DNA of 64,000 nucleotides from NCBI GenBank assembly GCA_902728285.1, contig CACVBU010000603.1:313808-377807 (forward strand), written 5' to 3'. Under the pieces are notes generated by a model. That model had not been told where the DNA came from. It worked only from the letters and a program-made list of their open reading frames with translations, and did not search any database. A program made the translations under genes and the position numbers. The number at the start of each line of letters is the position of its first letter. Position 1 is the first letter of the stretch. This stretch comes from Clytia hemisphaerica (lineage: Eukaryota; Cnidaria; Hydrozoa; Leptothecata; Clytiidae). Of the stretch, positions 24,441 to 35,628 are shown one piece after another.

Positions 24441-25179
24441 CTGATTGACAATTCAACGCAGACTATTTCATGAAGGAAGTAATGCATCATAAACTCTCGA
24501 CGCCTAGATATTTTTCAATTTATTGTACTCTTATTAGATCAATATAATTCTATCATTATTTTTTTTTAAATACGTGGAAAAGATATACCTTAATTAGTCT
24601 CTCGTCATCTTGGTTTGGGAGGTGACGAATATATCTGAGCCAAAACCGAAAATAGACCCTTAGAGAGGTAAAATTTACTTTTTTGGGAACCCTTGGAAAG
24701 ACTTTTCCCTAAATTTTGGTCGATTTTCACCAAGTTTGTTCGAAATTTCTAGGAATTTTGACCCTTTCTGTGGGAAACTCTCGATTTTCGTGATTTTGGA
24801 ACCTTTTCTCCATAGACTAACTTATAAATCTACATTCCATTCGTGAGACTTTTTAGGTGTGAAAAAAGATATCCTTTTGGCTCGCACATACCCGTCTCCT
24901 GTTTTGGCCAAGTGCACCCGGTGGGCTTCTTTGCTATGCTATCAAAATGTTCGAATAGTGCCTTCAAAATTCCCAATAGCCAGAACATTCAGATTTGGAG
25001 AATTTAAATAGACTTCTAAAGTATTGTTTTCTCCACAGAAGGGCCATTTGCGAACTTTCTACTTGATTTTCGACCTTTGAATAAGTATACGTCTGTGATA
25101 GATTCTCATGGCGTTATACTCTGCAACTATCGTCACTTGAAGGACTACCAAATGCCAGAGCCAATAGTGCTATATTTTC

Positions 25180-25600
25180 ACCTCTTTTCAGCTGGAAATA
25201 CAGTGCCGTTCCCATTAAATACTGTAATGATTCTAGGCAATTTTGGGATAGTTATTTTTGCATTTTTATTTCCAGCTGGAAATAGAGAGCCGTTCCCATA
25301 AAATATCTATATTGCTCTGACATTTTTCCTTTTTTATCTCCAGCTGGAAATGGAGAGCCGTTCCCATAAAATATCTATATCGCTCTGACGTTTGCTACAT
25401 TTATTTTCCTTTTTCATCTCCAGCTGGAAGTAAAGAGCCGTTTCTATAAATTTTTATATCTCCTCCTGGCAAATGTGAACGGCTATTTTAAGGAAACGGT
25501 CGACACTTTTTTTTGAGAGCTGTTCCCGTACAATGTGTTCCATTTTCCTGGCATATTGTTCTTTTCCAGCTGGAAATTTGGAGCCGTTCCGGACAACCTG
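25180..25600. repeat. Dispersed tandem repeat with CCAGCTGGAA core
   Basis: Five to six units spaced about 70-110 bp apart share CCAGCTGGAAATAGAGAGCC and GTTCCCATAAAATATC. CCAGCTGG is itself palindromic. Confidence 0.85.
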
Positions 25601-25934
25601 ATTATGTTCATTTTATAGAAATTTTCTCCTGGCTGGCAAAAAGGAACGGCTTTTTCGTGTTTTGCCTCGGTGGCTGCTTCTGAAAATACTATTCTGTTTG
25701 GATTTTATATAAAAAAAAATAAAAATGAATAAAGATCAACTAAAAAAGAATAATTAAAAAAGCTCTTCCGGTTCTTGAGATATTTCAGTTTATGTTAGTT
25801 TGTTAAACAATAGATTTTCATGGAAACGAGGTCGGGCTTGATAAAATTCTTTTTATGAGAGGTTTGACCGTTAAAACAAAGAAATAGAAGAAGCCATAAA
25901 AAAAGAACTGAAAGAGCTTTTGATCTCAAATTTT

Positions 25935-26718
25935 CAGCCAAGGTCTTGCATAATAAAAGCTTCAGAATGTTTTATTCCAAACTGAAGACGCAAAAAATAC
26001 ATTATCACAGGAAAGTCACTATCATTGTGAGAAAAATTATGAATATAAGATGAAGTAAATTGCTTCCAAGCAGATGGGTCATTGAGTATATAGCATGAAG
26101 TAAGTCGGATAAATGTTCGAAAGTGAAAATATACCGCGACAAATGTAACACATTCCCACATGGATTTGATCTTGGCATCATGAGTTGTGCGTGGGTCACA
26201 CTGTTAAACGCGACATTGATAAATGTGTCTTCATCCAACACCTCCATGCCTATGATGTACCGCGTAATAGTGCTGGCTTTTTCACTTTTATCTAATCCAT
26301 CGAAAAATCTTTTCAAGAAATCAATAACACGCTCTTCATGGGGATCACTCGGTTCACTTTTTAAAATCGCCTTGATAAGTTTCCCCCGCCGGTTTTAGAC
26401 CTTTTATGCGGCGGGCAAAAGATTTCTCACTGGTGGGCCACACCTTCCTCGAAATGTTACGCAAGAAGAACTATGGTTTGATGATCATCTCGACATGGCC
26501 GAGATCAAGTAGAAATTGTTTGAAACTATGAGGCTCTGTAAGCCCTCGTATTTGAAACGATGTAAAGATTGTTAATAATGTAGCTTTCATTGTGTGATCG
26601 AAGACCGAGATATCGAGAGCTTGTTTGAGGTTCGCGTTCCAAAAAACAAGCCAAAAAACTTTGAAGCACCATTTCATCAGACGGCATTTCAGTTGTCAGG
26701 ATCGTGTAGAGTTGAGTC
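25935..26718 (-). pseudogene. HECT-type E3 ligase-like gene, C-terminal part
   Basis: Read from 26718 downwards: MPSDEMVLQSFLACFLERE, a shift, then LKQALDISVFDHTMKATLLT and a stop-broken stretch containing RRIKGLKPAGETYQGDF. It ends in LMMPRSNPCGNVLHLSRYIF, then FEHLSDLLHAIYS. The last part has the order of the HECT C-lobe end (LP-A-TC-N-L-LP-Y----L---L--AI), in which the Cys forms the ubiquitin thioester; here it lies in NPCGN. There are several shifts and stops. It belongs with 28496-28739, from which a LINE separates it. These genes are multicopy in cnidarians, so a transposon-linked copy is plausible. Confidence 0.55.
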
Positions 26719-28495
26719 TTTTTTTTTTTTTTTTTATTTCATTTATTTCAAGTTAGTTTACCATAGAAAAATATCTAATTTACACCAACAACAAAAAAAA
26801 AGTTCAAAAAATAGAGTTCAGTAAATTTTGCAAATATTACAAGTACAGAGATCTAAAAGTTTAAGCTTAAGCAAACTAGATTTAAACGTGGAAATATCTT
26901 TGGAATTCTTAAGGTCATTCGAAAGTTTATTCCACAAGATACTAGCTCGAAATGGGAAAGAGTTAAAGCCATGGCGTACCGTCAAGACTTTTTTACGGCC
27001 TGAAAGAAGATTTTTGGAACGAAGGTGACGTTCGATCTTCCGGGACGGAAACAGCCATGACATGAAGACAGGATTTCCAAGATTCTGAGATTTGAAGACT
27101 TCAGAAAGTAATTGGCGAAGGTGTAATTCATGAATAGTCGTGGGATTTCGTAAAGGCACATCCTCTGTTTCGGGAGGGATTAAATTGAGAATTTTTGCTC
27201 CACGCTCAAAAACCTTCTGAATTTTTAGGTAAAGTGTTTTCATACAAAACATCCAAACAATAGGGGCATACATAAATTTTGAAATGATAAAAGCATTAAA
27301 TAATAAAATAGATTGTTTGTAGCTGATTAACTTTCTGATTCTATTGAATCTGATGACATTGTAGTTTGCTGAATGGCAAAGATTTGTCCTTTGATGTCTG
27401 TCGCTAAGATAATTTTTTATAAGACGTAAACTATGAAAATTTAAGCCATAAGCTGATAATTTCGCAATAAGTAGGTCGTGATCTAGTGTGTCAAAAGCTT
27501 TGGACAAATCGATTAAAATGGTTCTAACTTTTCCCCTGTTGTCAAGAGATTTTTTCCACTCAGAAAGAAGACGAAGAAGGGCATGCTGTGTACTATGCTT
27601 TGATCGAAAACCGCACAAAAACACAGAAAAACTATCTTGAAAAAATCCTTCCAGCTGATTATAGATTATTCGTTCAAAAATTTTAGAAAATGCTGGTAAA
27701 TGACTAATAGGTCGATAGTTAGCTTTGTCAAATTTATCATCTTTCTTAAAAACTGGAGAGACCTCAGCCAGTTTAAGACTCGAGGGAAAACTTGCATTGA
27801 TTATCATAGCATTCACGAATTTTGTCAACCAGGGTATAATAATAGAACTTGCAAGTTTAACAAATTTTATTTGGATCTTACCACGGACACTTTTCTTTGG
27901 GTTTAGATTTTTGATAACTTTTTTAACGTCATCCTCTGAGACAGGGGTGAATTGAAAGTGGTTAGAATCGACGGTTTATTTAATTTTTAATACACTTGGG
28001 TGGTTTTCGTATTTCAAAAGAATATTTGTTACTTCGTCATATGCTTCACCAGTATCGTTAGTAGGTTTCCACTGCTCGATGTTGAGATTTTTGGTTATAG
28101 TAGCAAAGTGATCGTTGAATAAAGTTGAAATGAGGCTGTCGTCCTCGATCAGTTCGTCGCCTTCCTGTAAAGAGATTCTTTCGTGGACGATATCTGCATC
28201 AGAGAAGAACGGTTTCATGTTTGACCACATTGGTTGAGAAGTACCAAGCTTAGCGTAAAACTTCTTTCTTGTTGATCGATTTATTGAGACGATAAGATTT
28301 CTCTGGCGTTTATAGAGAGTTGACCAATATGGGTCTTTTGTTTCTTTGCGTTTGTTCTTGTAGAAGCTGCGTAACATGATTATTAGCTATGTAAGGTTTA
28401 TGATTACCTCGAACACGATTAATATCTGATTGAGGAACAACGGAAAGAATCGTTTCAGCTTGAAACTATGCTGAAGGACCCTTCCAACTCTTCGA
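26719..28495 (-). mobile_element. LINE (non-LTR retrotransposon), 5'-truncated, internally deleted, poly-A tail
   Basis: On the minus strand a pre-RT linker frame (from about 28430, then 28377-27976) leads after a frameshift into an RT frame (27828-26818). The RT has FKKDDKFDKANYRPIS, GFRSKHSTQHALL and DLSKAFDTLDHDLL (palm Asp). After RHQRTN it jumps directly to RKLISYKQSILLFNAFIISK, so the segment with the GVPQGS and YxDD motifs is deleted. It ends with a poly-A run (T-run on the plus strand, about 26720-26737). It is probably a jockey/CR1-type element. It is dead and lies inside the HECT-type gene. Confidence 0.8.
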
Positions 28496-28739
28496 TTGTT
28501 GGGATGTTACCCGGCACTGACACAAATCTCTGAAAATTTTCACCTTGCATGTACTTCCTTCACAAACATATCTTTAGTTACGCCGTTGAAGTCGATTGCT
28601 GGCTCTCCATCAAACTCTAAATTCAGACCTTCATCCAAATTAGAGTCATTAATGTATTGAGGCAACACGTAAATCAATATGTTTTCTTGAGAAACAAATA
28701 AATTTCGAACTGATCGTACGGTTTGCAGTTCAGGAAAGC
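28496..28739 (-). pseudogene. HECT-type gene exon, N-lobe part
   Basis: The acceptor TTTTAG lies at 28740-28741. The frame then reads FPELQTVRSVRNLFVSQENI, LDEGLNLEFDGEPAIDFNGV and TKDMFVKEV. The LEFDGEPAID-x-GGx-REFF pattern is typical of the HECT N-lobe start. A one-base shift leads into KYMQGENFQRFVSVPGNIPT, after which the LINE interrupts. The matching C-lobe is at 25935-26718. Confidence 0.6.
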
Positions 28740-30791
28740 CTAAAAGGGAAATATTACAAAAATCACATTATTCAGGTGTTCTAAGGATATACTTTGGAGG
28801 AATAAACTTTCTCTTTCTTCCGTTGGCAATAGAATAGCAATGCTATTATCTGTTGCATTGGGCATGAATGATAACACTTACATATTAAAATCAACTTTTC
28901 AATTTAGAATATTTATATCTGAAACATGAAATAATAATAATAATAATAAAATAAAGCTTTACAGCTGGCAGGCCACCGTGAAGACACATTGGCCTCTATA
29001 AACTGCTCGTACTTTTTACAATGATCTTTAGTTATATTTAGAAATGTTAAATTGTATACGCCAAAGCAAGAACTAGAACCTAGCCTGGATATCCAAGCTC
29101 AAAATTTTAGAAAAAATAAGTTTTACCTAAGCCAGACAAAGTTCTAAAATTATAGAGCTTGGTTCACCTAGAAATCAGGTGAACCCCTGTTGACAGATTT
29201 TCCTGCATGAATACCATGGCTGCAAATAAATGTATGCACATAATGACATGCATAATTTCAAGATGGTACCCCAGCAGTGATAAATCAATTTAGAATGGCA
29301 GCCTTGACCATAAAATACAGACAGTGTGGTGGAAAGTCTGTTAGACAGAAAGTGCAAAGTGATTTTTGGAGAGATTTTTTTTTTCAAAATCGAACCCAAA
29401 ACAGCACTACAAAATTGGCAAAAAAAAAAGAAAAAAAAAAGAATTGAAGCAAAATAAAGATATACCTTTAGTTCTTTACACGATGCAACAAGTCATTAAG
29501 AAGATTAAAACAAGAATATCTAAGCAAGTAATTGAAAAGAAAACAACCAGAACATCTAAAAATTACCATGTTTTGATCTTCACACTTCTTCCCTACCATT
29601 ATTGTTATTTTTATTTGGATGCGTGGTCAAACACCCAAGGGAGATAATTAGGTATTCTATGTCATTTACTCGTGCATTTGCTTCGAAAAAGAAAAATCAG
29701 GGAGAACGCGCCTTGCTGATCGCCCGCGCAGTCCAAATACTTAGGCGAACACATCAAGTCGGTTCGCATAATTTCTTATATGCGCGCCACCATTCAGATC
29801 TCTGATTCGCTTGGACCAACCAATCAGAATATCCGCATAATCATCCTCAGATGAGAATGCAGACGATCTAGGTAAACCAGACCGTAAACATAAGAAATAT
29901 CAAAATCAAGAAAAAAGTTTACGGGCTGGATATCCAGGCTAACTAGAACCCAGCTTTCCAGCCCAAAAATGAAAATTTTCCAACGATAAAAGTTTCAGCC
30001 AAATCGAACAACTTTTGAGGCCTCCAGCATGCCCCAAAGTTTTAGCCTCGTTTTGGCAAAAAAGCTCATCCCAGGCCCCAAAAATGACAATTTTCAATAA
30101 AATAAAATAAACACCCTCAGATATTTACCTAAGGAACAAGTGCACTAAATTTCAGCCGAATCGGACAAATTTTGAGGGCTCTAGCATGCCCCAAAGTTTA
30201 AGCCTCGTTTTGGCAAAAAGACTCGTCCCCAGACCCCAAAAATTAAAATTTTCGAAAAACAGTATGAATGTCTGTTTTTGCGATTTTGAGCGTGTTTCAG
30301 AAATTTCAGAGTTTAATCTAGTTAACCAAATTTGATAAATGACCCATCAAAATTTAAGTTTATCTTTCCTCTTTTAACTAAAGAAAAGTCGATTAAGTCG
30401 ATTATCTAACTAAATACCAAAACAAGTGAATTCAATGAAAGGAAAGTTAATACCTTAAGCAAACGATTTTTTGTTCTAATTTTGAAGTTTTATTTTACGA
30501 TATGGATATGATAAAACAAAATATTTTTCACCTCTTGGGGACGCACACCCCTAAAATCGACCTGGTCTAATATTAAATTTATGCAATTAGAATACAATAC
30601 TTTTTATAAAATGACTTGTTTGACGAGCTTTGACATAAATAATTATTAAACCAAGTACATATCTTGGAAAATCATTTTCGGTTAAATAGATCACCTTTTA
30701 TTTTATTTTATATTCGGTCTCAGGGGTTCGTCAAATGCCAAAAGTTTTTTTGAGTCGCCTGGTATTATGGGCCCAATGAGCTAAGACTTAC
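28740..30791. other. Intron-like stretch with minor repeats
   Basis: It contains a short AAT microsatellite (about 28931-28952) and a tandem pair listed separately. A block at about 30587-30650 resembles the interior of the foldback element at 45829-46444. No coding evidence. Confidence 0.5.
29975..30260. repeat. Tandem duplication, ~155-bp unit
   Basis: Two copies share AGCATGCCCCAAAGTTT, AGCCTCGTTTTGGCAAAAA and GGCCCCAAAAATGACAATTT-like blocks. Confidence 0.85.
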
Positions 30792-30869
30792 AAGCATTTG
30801 TGATGATGGGATTGGTGTCAATTGAATGCGAATTTGACGATGTTCCACCTGCATTTGTTCGGTCAAGAT
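30792..30869 (-). CDS. Duplicated exon copy A of the HECT-type gene
   Basis: A 78-bp exon with acceptor TTTTTACAG and donor GTAAGT, reading DLDRTNAGGTSSNSHSID and ending in IITNA. It is open and a multiple of three. A near-identical exon of 84 bp lies 125 bp upstream on the same strand with matching intron flanks. Serine/asparagine-rich with no domain; placed in the HECT-type gene by strand and order. Confidence 0.45.
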
Positions 30870-30994
30870 CTGTAAAAAAGCAAACCAACATAAACAAACC
30901 TAAAGATTGTGCGGATTAAAAACAAAAGGGCAACTATTTCACATACTAACTTTAACCTCTATTATTTATATGGGTCTAATGAGCTAATACTTAC

Positions 30995-31078
30995 CAGCAT
31001 TTGTGATGATTGGATAACTATCAAGAGACATCGAATGCGAATTTGACGATGTTCCACCTGCATTTGTTCGGCCAAGAT
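30995..31078 (-). CDS. Duplicated exon copy B of the HECT-type gene
   Basis: An 84-bp exon with acceptor TTTTTTCTAG and donor GTAAGT, reading DLGRTNAGGTSSNSHSM and ending in YPIITNA. It differs from copy A by a two-codon insertion and some substitutions. Because both copies are multiples of three, either or both can be included without changing frame. Confidence 0.45.
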
Positions 31079-31801
31079 CTAGAAAAAAGCAAACCAACAT
31101 AAACAAACTTGAAAATTGTGAGGATTAAAAACAAAGGAATGAGATGTTCTTGAATGATCATTGTCTGAGAAATCGGGAATATCTGGAAATGAATAAGTAT
31201 AAAAAGTACAGTTTAACCGAGGGCAGGTACATAATGCATATTGCATAATGCATAATAATATTGTGTAATTTACAGAACGATTTTATATTTTCTAAAACTC
31301 TCCTTTGTAGAGGCTGAAAACGCAAAAACCTCTTTAGAAGAGTTTCTTCAGAGGGAATTCCCTGGACATGATATTTACTTTTCGAATCCGAACGAAAGAG
31401 ATAATATTCGATTCGAATCGTAACAACAAAGGGTTTTCTGTCAGCATAAATAAAAAGAAGATGCAACAAATCAGAAAGGTTCCCCCCTTCTTCTTTCTCA
31501 AAAAAGGTAAACACATAAACTCCCTCATAAACATTCGAATGTAAAAAGTCTATTTTCTTTGATCTAGCTTTCGCATGAAGCTCTTTAATTTATATTGGCT
31601 GGATTGGCTTATCTAACAAAAAGCATTCACATGGTTAATGCTTTGTAAGAGGGAAAACCCGTTGAAATTTATTAGCAATTGTTCGTAAAGATCTCTGAGA
31701 AAACTCAGAATAAAGATCTTGCTATAAAATTTACGTTTTCGAGTTTTCGTTTTCGAAAAGTAATACACGGAGGAGATATTTTCGTGTTTTTTTTTCTACA
31801 C
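31079..31801. other. Stretch without a supported gene
   Basis: AT-rich. A TGCATTATGCAATATGCATTA-type microsatellite lies near 31230-31255; its reverse complement occurs at about 36325-36358, outside the other end of the transposon. A minus-strand open frame (31334-31534) has no recognisable domain. Confidence 0.5.
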
Positions 31802-31907
31802 TATTAGCCAAATTCTGGAGCCGCTCGCTGCGCTGCAGTTAGCGCGCTTGTCGGGACAAAAATCACTTTCGTTTTCGTTTTTAAAAGCGAAAGTGCTGTG
31901 ATTTGTC

Positions 31908-33681
31908 ATGAAGATCAAGAAAGGGGAGGATGTTGGCTCTTTTACCAAAGAACAGGCTGCAAAATGGCTTTGCATGGAATTGCATGTTCTGGGAAGAAAG
32001 AAGACCTGCTCTCAAGGATTAGAACCTACCAAAAATGTCCAAAACTTTTGCAAAAACTCAAACTTCGAACCAAACGTCATGGTGTATTTGCTTCAAGTCT
32101 CACCCAAACAGACATCCCTCCTTCATCAACTAATTGGTCATCAAATGATACCCTCTATCCTAAAGTTTCCCAAGAAATATTCAATGCATATGCCTTGCAG
32201 AAAAAATAAGGAAGTATGGACCAACAGGAGAAGGTTTTTCGTATGCTACAAAGTAGAAAAATTGTGTCTGTCAAAACATTCAAAACAAACACAGACTCCA
32301 GCTTTGTCAAAGCAACTGTTGCTAGATCTTATGGGAGTGCAACACGACCAGTAGCTATCCTATTTCAGAACAGTATACCGAAGAAGGCCCACTGTACGTG
32401 CCCTATTGGAGCTAGTGGATTATGTTGTCATGCTTTAGCTTTACTTCTTTATTTGAAACATTTTACAAAGACCAAGACAAAACTTTTACGTCTTACATGT
32501 ACACAGCAACTTCAAAGATGGCATCAAACTAGTAGCAAAGGCTCAGTACCAATGATGAAACTAAATTTACTGAAATTAACATCAGCCAAGAGGAAAAAAT
32601 ACATCAAAGCTGCTGATCCACAGAATGATTTTGATTCAAAAAGAAATGTTAATTTGATAATAGACAGTATCAACAACCAGCTCAATAAAATGAAGCCTGT
32701 TACAGACCATGTTCACAGTGTGCTTTTAAAAAGTGAGGTCGGTCGAAAATCATCAGTTGGAATTTAAAGTTGAGAGCCTTGCAGATCACAAATACTGTGA
32801 AAAAAAGACTTTCGAGGAAAATGCTTTGGGATACAAATTTGAGAAGGAGAAGAAAATAAAGGACAAAATCAATGAACTTCTTTATGGTCAAAAATTCTTG
32901 AATGATGTAAAAGATCTACAACTAAATGAAAATGTTACAAAATCTATCCTTGAACAAGAGGATATGGATATCGAGTTAGTGAAATTTCAATCTGTTTATC
33001 ACACTAATTACCCTACAACAACTGTTAAAAATGAAATAAACTGGTTCTCGAGTTAGTGCACTACTGGGATTATTTGGCCCTAAAAAATTCAAATCTTATT
33101 GGAATATTGTAAAATCAGGTCAAACAGAGAAAAACATGTCAAATATTCCTAACATTGCTAGAGGACACTATTTTGAAAAAGATGGAGTGAAATATTTCGA
33201 GAAAATGTCAAAAAGTTCGACAAAAGTATGTGGATTTTACAATCACCCTTCTAGAAAGTTGTTTGGTTGCAGCCCTGATGCATTAGGACCAGCAGGTATA
33301 ATTATTGAAATCAAAACCAGGGCAAAAGACTCAGAGAAACCTCTTGAAAATTTGAAAAAGTGTAGAAATTATTTTCTCCAATGTCAGCTACAAATGGCAT
33401 GTACAGATGCCCATACAAGCATTTTAGTGTCCTACCTTCCCGAAAAGAAAATTGGAAATTATTTTGTTATTCAGAGAAATGATATGCTTATTGAAATTGT
33501 TCTTGATGTATGTGAAAGTATATATAATAATGAGCCATTTACATCTACATATGGTGAAAATAACGAGGTTATTGACACACTATGCCAAAAACTGAAACCA
33601 TTGATTGCTTATGTAACTGAACTTGTAGAAAAAGTCCCTCAGGCAAAATTTATTGACAGTGTTGACTTAAAAAAATATTGA
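31908..33681 (+). pseudogene. SAP-SWIM-YqaJ exonuclease-like protein, several frameshifts
   Basis: The order of domains is clear although the frame changes. SAP: FTKEQAAKWLCMELH, then after a shift near 31985 SGKKEDLLSRIRTY; DNA binding. A TAA follows at 32207, then in the same frame a SWIM zinc finger CTCPIGASGLCCHALALL near 32395-32450. Shifts near 32750 and 33035 lead into a YqaJ / lambda-exonuclease-like domain: TGSRVSALLGLFGPKKF, then GCSPDALG (Asp), IEIKTR (Glu-x-Lys) and QCQLQM (Gln). The catalytic residues are all visible, so the nuclease part (33136-33681) is undamaged. YqaJ enzymes are 5'-3' exonucleases; in ISL2EU elements the role is thought to be an accessory to transposition. 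Four lesions suggest the gene is dead, but some could be indel errors. Confidence 0.75.
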
Positions 33682-34129
33682 TGATCGACATCGATAACAA
33701 TTGAAAGCTCTATTGTGATTTTTTGAAAAAAATTATTAGTTATTTAGCCGGTAATGTAAATTTGAATAACACAATTAAAAAAATCTTTGATTATGAAATA
33801 TCTCCCTAAAGAGTCAGGATTTTTTACCAAAATTCTGTATTTTGAAGCAAAATCCCATTAGTTGGACAAAAATTGTGAGTAATTTCTTTGAATCATGCAA
33901 GTTTTAGAAAATTTCTCAAATTTTAGTAGTAAATAATGCCTCATATAATATCAACAAGCATAAAACATAAATTATTTCTCCTGTAAATGAACATAAAAAT
34001 GTAACTATTTTTTCATAAGATAAACTTGTTACATTTTGTTTACTCAGTAATTTGTATTTTGTTGAGTTTATGTTTATATATTTTTTGTAATATTTGCAAA
34101 AAATACTGTTTTCTGAACCCAAATGAGGT
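33682..34129. other. Spacer between the convergent transposon genes
   Basis: 448 bp, AT-rich, no open frame worth reporting; probably both 3' untranslated regions. Confidence 0.6.
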
Positions 34130-35200
34130 TTATTGTTGATCATTCTTTGGACCAATGGGAGGACAAGTTAAGTTAACGATGTGACATAGCATTTGCCAGG
34201 TGGATGTTAACGTATCGATTCTATTCAACGGCCAAATTTCATTAAGTATTCTCCAATTTCGTACTCTGCCAATGAAACGTTCCACATGGATCCTTGTAGC
34301 TGCGATATCAAAATTACGTTGTGTATCCACGCAAGAAAATTGGTCGTTTTCTTTTTGTTTCGGTCGATTGAGCGTAACTCCCTTTTCAGCGCAAAGATCC
34401 TGAATCGAAAATCCTCGATCTGTCATAACTTTATGATCTTTTTCAACGTAGTTCAAAAATTCACTCTTACATGTAATTTCAGTGTCCAAAATTGATCCTG
34501 GATAAACATCAGAAAATTGTATGCCCATTCCATGTGGGGCGATTCCAATTAAAGCTTTCCCTGTGCTATGATTTTTATAGTGGGAGAAAAGTAGACTGTT
34601 AACGTCATAATTTGTTGCAAATTGGAACTTAAATTCAGTTGCATCCAAAACCAAATCAGTTAGACCTTGGCCTGTATCAACAAAGGAAGATGGCATCTTT
34701 TCAAGAAGGAAACCGTGTTCAGGTTTTAAGTCAATTCGATTGAAAACTGTGGCCAAAAATAGGGTCCAATTGTTTATTATTCTTTGCATTGTAGTAATTG
34801 AAGTCCCAAAAACAAAAGCCATGAAATTAGCATGTAAACCGTGACGACAAAGTGTTATCACTGAAAGCAGTTGGGATGGTCTACCGCCATAACTTGGAGT
34901 TGACAATTCACCAGAATCAAGAATTGTTAAATAAGGTTCAACACAGTTTATCAAAATATTGAATTGTTCCAATGTTAGTCCAGTTAACATAAAAAACTTT
35001 TTTGAGTCTTTCTTCAAATTTTCATACGTACAAGAGTTTCGTTCCAGATATAAAATGTTTCCTTCTTGTATAAGGATGTCTGATTCTAGTCTCAGAATTT
35101 TGTCTTTTTGATTTTGAATAGTTTTTAGGAGTTCCTTTCTTTCAAGGTCCCACTTCTCCGGATCAGTCAGTTGCACTACCTTAACCTTCTTTTTAGGCAT
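34130..35200 (-). CDS. Harbinger/ISL2EU-type DDE transposase (catalytic part)
   Basis: Uninterrupted 356-codon frame. Residues 10-55 form a coiled coil. Residues about 70-145 contain a helix-turn-helix (LTLEQFNILINCVEPYL; GTSITTMQRIINNW). The RNase H-like core has D186 (VLDATEF), D261 (TDRGFS) and E307 (HVERFIGRVRNW), the DDE triad of the DDE_Tnp_4 group that cuts and joins transposon ends. All key residues are present. The ATG at 35198-35200 overlaps the end of the THAP frame by 25 bp in the -1 frame. In related elements THAP and DDE parts are usually one protein, so this is probably its C-terminal part, joined by frameshifting or separated by one indel. The stop is at 34130. Confidence 0.88.
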   Translation of the reverse strand: MPKKKVKVVQLTDPEKWDLERKELLKTIQNQKDKILRLESDILIQEGNILYLERNSCTYENLKKDSKKFFMLTGLTLEQFNILINCVEPYLTILDSGELSTPSYGGRPSQLLSVITLCRHGLHANFMAFVFGTSITTMQRIINNWTLFLATVFNRIDLKPEHGFLLEKMPSSFVDTGQGLTDLVLDATEFKFQFATNYDVNSLLFSHYKNHSTGKALIGIAPHGMGIQFSDVYPGSILDTEITCKSEFLNYVEKDHKVMTDRGFSIQDLCAEKGVTLNRPKQKENDQFSCVDTQRNFDIAATRIHVERFIGRVRNWRILNEIWPLNRIDTLTSTWQMLCHIVNLTCPPIGPKNDQQ

Positions 35201-35628
35201 TTTTTCTTTGGTGAAGCACGTACAAGAGGTTTTCGTCTGTGAGATGGATGTAGATAAGATAATACTGTACCCGATGTCAATTGTTCTGCTATTTGAATTT
35301 TTTTCTGCAGTTCACATACTTTTGCCTTTGAACCGTTTTCCTTGATTTTTTTCGTTGCATTGTTGAGTTTTTGCTTTAGCTTACATAGCTGACTTTTTGG
35401 CACAATAACGTCAGGTAAATGTTCTGGGTTATCCCTAACACCGCCACTCCAATGCTCCGAACAAATGTGTCCTTTCTCAAAGTTCATTCCATCAGTCTTA
35501 AACAGTTTTTGATAGGTTTTTTGCAATTCTTCATCACGTGGAAGTCTATAGTATGTCAAAGATTTGTTTTTACTTACAGTTCTGAAATTATTAAAGCATA
35601 AGGAGGAGCTGCAAAACCATTTAACCAT
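35176..35628 (-). CDS. THAP-type zinc-finger N-terminus of the transposase
   Basis: 150-codon frame starting MVKWFCSSSLCF at 35628. C6, C11, C56 and H59 (HICSEHW) give the C2CH THAP signature, followed by the LPDVIVP box. THAP domains bind DNA and in transposases recognise the element ends. Residues about 80-110 form a lysine-rich coiled coil. The frame ends in SPKKKCLKRRLR, 25 bp past the start of the DDE frame, which is in the -1 frame. The overlap has an A-rich run (AAGAAAAAATG). Confidence 0.85.
   Translation of the reverse strand: MVKWFCSSSLCFNNFRTVSKNKSLTYYRLPRDEELQKTYQKLFKTDGMNFEKGHICSEHWSGGVRDNPEHLPDVIVPKSQLCKLKQKLNNATKKIKENGSKAKVCELQKKIQIAEQLTSGTVLSYLHPSHRRKPLVRASPKKKCLKRRLR

Larger units (their letters stand above)
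22688..25930. other. Gene-free stretch dominated by minisatellites
   Basis: After the Ulp1-type gene the sequence is T-rich and repetitive; three arrays are listed separately. The open frames here are by-products of the repeats. Nothing else is recognised between 24500-25160 or 25680-25930. Confidence 0.6.

Noticed and set aside
24000..24490. Series of overlapping minus-strand open frames (KQRKLYRNQLKQN repeats)
   Set aside because: They are translations of a minisatellite with no start context or domain.
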